Notes under the pieces: generated by a model | Seen by the model: only the letters and a program-made list of their open reading frames with translations | What the model was told of the DNA's origin: nothing | The model's database searches: none | NCBI GenBank assembly: GCA_020636355.1 | Contig: JACJYB010000006.1 | Location: 186,001-250,000 of the forward strand | Length of the DNA stretch: 64,000 bases | Direction of reading: 5' to 3' | From: Lewinellaceae bacterium | Lineage (GTDB): Bacteria > Bacteroidota > Bacteroidia > Chitinophagales > Saprospiraceae | Part shown: positions 61,791 to 64,000 of the stretch, in pieces | How the letters are laid out: each line of letters starts with the position of its first letter | How positions within the stretch are numbered: the first letter of the stretch is position 1 | Made by a program: the position numbers and the translations under genes

Positions 61791-62249
61791 ATGGACATGA
61801 ATGGATACTGGTTCCTGGAGACGCTGGTCAAAGTTCGCGTTTCCGGAAATGACAGTGCTGACCACATTTCTTTGCTGGAGCATCGTGCTTACCCTGGTGA
61901 TTCTCCTCCAATGCACATTCATCATAACGAGGATGAAATCTTTGTGGTGCTGGAAGGTGAATTCCGATTTATGATCGGCACCAGTGAGCACCGCCTAAAA
62001 GAGAAGGAAACCATCCTGGTTCCCAAAGGTACGCCGCATTCTTACCGCGTTGAATCCAGTCAGGGCGGTCGGTGGCTGACCATCACCACCGGGCATGATT
62101 TTGAAAATTTCGTAAAGGCTATTTCCAGGCCTGCCGGCGCGGATGCACTTCCTGAGCGCCTTGGGCCACCATCCGAAGCTTTTAAAGCCGAATTAGCTTC
62201 AAAAGCAGCTGAATATCAAATCGAACTAGTGGGCCCTCCCTTGCATTAA
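61791..62249 (+). CDS. cupin domain protein
   Basis: 152 aa from ATG 61791, or from the in-frame Met two codons on. The conserved cupin motifs are PPMHIHHNEDEIFVVLEGEFRF, with three His and one Glu for a metal ion, and VPKGTPHSYRVESSQGG with the second His. It is the single-domain quercetin dioxygenase-like group. The C-terminal part (GADALPERLGPPSEAFKAEL) is typical of small cupins close to DNA-damage or regulatory loci. The function is not known. Confidence 0.85.
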   Translation: MDMNGYWFLETLVKVRVSGNDSADHISLLEHRAYPGDSPPMHIHHNEDEIFVVLEGEFRFMIGTSEHRLKEKETILVPKGTPHSYRVESSQGGRWLTITTGHDFENFVKAISRPAGADALPERLGPPSEAFKAELASKAAEYQIELVGPPLH

Positions 62250-62406
62250 CCACCGTGGTTACCAGTGCGGGAATGTAAAGGTGCGCACTTCAATACCGGA
62301 TTCGCTTGCATAAAATACATAATTGGGTATCCAATAACTATTTATTCCGGACGTTCAAATCGCAACTATTATTAATGGCCATAAGCAATTAATCAAGGTA
62401 GAATAT

Positions 62407-63048
62407 ATGTCTTCACCAAATGAACCTATGGGACCTTACCGGGATAACGCGCTTAATGTTATTTATAATATGCTCTTTTGCGATAACCTATCTTTGTATC
62501 AGGAGCATACCTTAGAGCCGGCGCCCTATCCTTTTGACATCCTCTTTTCTGATGAAAGCGCTCCGGAGGATCTGCAGAAAGTCATAGAGGATCCTGATAC
62601 GGAAACCCGAGTGAAAATCCTTGCTTACCATAAAAGAAATGCCAAGAGCAACCTTCCTGCGCAAAAAGAGTTGCTAGGGGTAATCGTCGAAGTAGGTCTG
62701 GAAAACGGATTGGATGTTTTAGCCTCCTACGCCAATGGAACCGCCCGATACATCAATCAGTCCGGTAAGATGATAATTTGGGAAAACCCGGATGATCAAA
62801 CCGCAAACCACTTGATCCAGGACCTTTTTATACAGAGTAAGCGGATCGTTGATCAGATTGGTCCATGGGATAACCCCCGAAAAACACCTCCTGTAAAAGG
62901 ATACACAAGAATTACCTTTCTGGTCTCGCATGAACTTTATTTTGGTGAAGCTCCAACGGAAATTTTGTTTAACGACGCATTGGCCAGCCCCGCCCTCATG
63001 AGCGCTACACGGTTAATGCAATTTCTTACCCATATTAAGCCAAGTTAA
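62407..63048 (+). CDS. hypothetical protein, unrecognised family
   Basis: 213 aa. There is no signal or membrane segment, so it is probably cytoplasmic. Visible features are NVIYNMLFCDNLSLYQEH, ALLAYHKRN-like ILAYHKRNAKSNLPAQKELLGVIVEVGLENGLDVLASYANGTARYINQSGK, and a C-terminal FLVSHELYFGEAPTEILFND. The layout is that of a compact alpha/beta protein, and it looks like a real gene by codon texture. I do not recognise a family. It is 157 bp after the cupin gene. Confidence 0.6.
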   Translation: MSSPNEPMGPYRDNALNVIYNMLFCDNLSLYQEHTLEPAPYPFDILFSDESAPEDLQKVIEDPDTETRVKILAYHKRNAKSNLPAQKELLGVIVEVGLENGLDVLASYANGTARYINQSGKMIIWENPDDQTANHLIQDLFIQSKRIVDQIGPWDNPRKTPPVKGYTRITFLVSHELYFGEAPTEILFNDALASPALMSATRLMQFLTHIKPS

Positions 63049-63128
63049 TTGGCAATTATTACCGCAAAAAATAGAGTTTAAGCATCGAGCTTAGCCCGGA
63101 AACGCAAGATTTTATACATAAAAATCCA

Positions 63129-63206
63129 ATGGTATCGAAAGATCAACCGTTAAAAGGCCTGCTTGACAAAACAGGAAACGATCCAATTTATAAACAATAC
63201 GGATAA
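63129..63206 (+). other. possible 25-codon small ORF or gene remnant
   Basis: ATG 63129 to TAA 63204 reads MVSKDQPLKGLLDKTGNDPI..., with plausible codon texture in an otherwise empty stretch between two genes. It could be a small peptide or the tail of a decayed gene. No family is recognised. Confidence 0.25.
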
Positions 63207-63290
63207 ATTATTCGTCTCTATTATTGAACAAAAGGTGACGAAGCAAGCAAAAGGGCACAATTTCCAGGCAAAACGTAAAAAATATTAATT

Positions 63291-64000
63291 TTGAGTAGAG
63301 CAAAAATCAGATTACACTTAGGTAGATACCCAGACAAATGCGATACCAACGGAAAAGTAGTCGAATCGGTCAGGTTCAAGGACTATATCCGTGAGAAGGT
63401 AAGTTATTTCGTTGAAAGGGATGAATCGGTGTATGCCTATGTCTTAAGGCCCATTGATGATGGCATCTACCCCGCAATCCTATGTCACCATCAGCACCAG
63501 GAAGAAAGAAAATTTGGGAAAGACGAACCAGCAGGTATCCAAGGCGATAAAACCATGAATTACGCGGAAGAACTGGCCAAAATCGGGTATATCACTTTTG
63601 TGCCTGACTCATTGGCTTACGGAGAAAGAAGGGACAAAGAAGATCCCGTAGGTTTTAATTATTGGGTTTTTGCAACCAGGTTAGTTCAAGGAAAAACCTT
63701 ATTGGCAAAAAATCTCCACGATCTATCCCAAGGCATTGATTATCTGGAGACCAGGAGTGACGTAGATAAAACGAGAATAGGATTTATTGGGCATTCTTTC
63801 GGTGGCAGGATAGGCCTATGGGCCGCCTCACTGGACAAAAGAATTAAAGCTACCGTATGCCATTGCGGATGTATATCCTATAAAGAGTCCATGACCCGAG
63901 ACACCGGAATTCAATTGGAGTTTGCAATCCATGGAATTGCCAGTGAACTTGATATAGAAGATGTTATTAAATTAATTGAGCCTAACAATCTATTGTTGTC
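63291..64000 (+). CDS. alpha/beta hydrolase, dienelactone hydrolase-like (3' truncated by window)
   Basis: The frame is open from TTG 63291 to the window end (about 236 codons). It runs SRAKIRLHLGRYPDK, then YAYVLRPIDDGIYPAILCHH (strand and oxyanion region), DSLAYGERRD, the nucleophile elbow IGFIGHSFGGRIGLW and HCGCISYKESM. The acid and catalytic His lie beyond the window. The 'CHHQHQEE' oxyanion loop fits large abhydrolase_7/acetylxylan esterase-type proteins. The TTG overlaps a TAATTTTG promoter-like octamer (63286-63293), so the true start is uncertain. Confidence 0.75.
   Translation, partial: MSRAKIRLHLGRYPDKCDTNGKVVESVRFKDYIREKVSYFVERDESVYAYVLRPIDDGIYPAILCHHQHQEERKFGKDEPAGIQGDKTMNYAEELAKIGYITFVPDSLAYGERRDKEDPVGFNYWVFATRLVQGKTLLAKNLHDLSQGIDYLETRSDVDKTRIGFIGHSFGGRIGLWAASLDKRIKATVCHCGCISYKESMTRDTGIQLEFAIHGIASELDIEDVIKLIEPNNLLL

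Overview
The window reads as chromosomal DNA of a Bacteroidota bacterium, most likely a Saprospiria-type lineage (inference). The grounds are TonB and DUF5686 barrels with an N-terminal carboxypeptidase-regulatory-like domain, a type IX secretion C-terminal sorting domain, many CRTAC1/FG-GAP and propeller proteins, promoters of the TTG-N(17-23)-TAnnTTTG type, no clear Shine-Dalgarno sites, and frequent TTG starts. I found no prophage, insertion sequence, rRNA or CRISPR array.

Layout. 0-5 kb: plus-strand run of a truncated FG-GAP protein, a vanadium-haloperoxidase/PAP2 enzyme, a CRTAC1 protein, a membrane-anchored LuxR regulator and a DUF4199 protein. 5-11.7 kb: DUF5686 outer-membrane protein, a membrane protein with an endonuclease/exonuclease/phosphatase protein, an acetyltransferase and a GIY-YIG nuclease. 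12-15.8 kb: PLP decarboxylase, APC antiporter and a dimethylargininase-like enzyme. 15.8-22.2 kb: malic enzyme, acetyltransferase, methyltransferase, Era, and an ECF sigma/anti-sigma pair. 22.2-22.7 kb: two tRNA-like RNAs on the minus strand. 23-30.7 kb: housekeeping block with a GH113-like glycosidase, panC, DUF4265, panD, UPF0104, rfaE2, nif3, a zinc-ribbon coiled coil and a TPR protein. 30.8-32.7 kb: a genuine tRNA-Met followed by 13 tandem decayed copies of tRNA plus terminator, interrupted and ended by GIY-YIG nuclease genes. 32.7-37 kb: YfcC carrier, class III cyclase with TPRs, and a small barrel. 37-45.8 kb: two gene sets that together could encode gamma-glutamylated ethanolamine catabolism (permease, GS-like ligase, SDR, ALDH, class I amidotransferase), separated by a TonB receptor and a His/Cys-rich protein. 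46-64 kb: accessory region of hydrolases, sulfotransferase-like, PQQ-propeller/T9SS, DUF6544, YIP1-like, beta-lactamase-type, AraC, NTF2-like, VOC, RidA, EthD, cupin and sensor-propeller proteins, with a broken NTF2-like duplicate. A hydrolase runs off the right edge.

The least explained structures are the tRNA-Met-derived array with GIY-YIG genes (30.8-32.7 kb) and the paired class II tRNA-like elements with structured insertions (22.19-22.66 kb). The most coherent metabolic proposal is the split ethanolamine locus.
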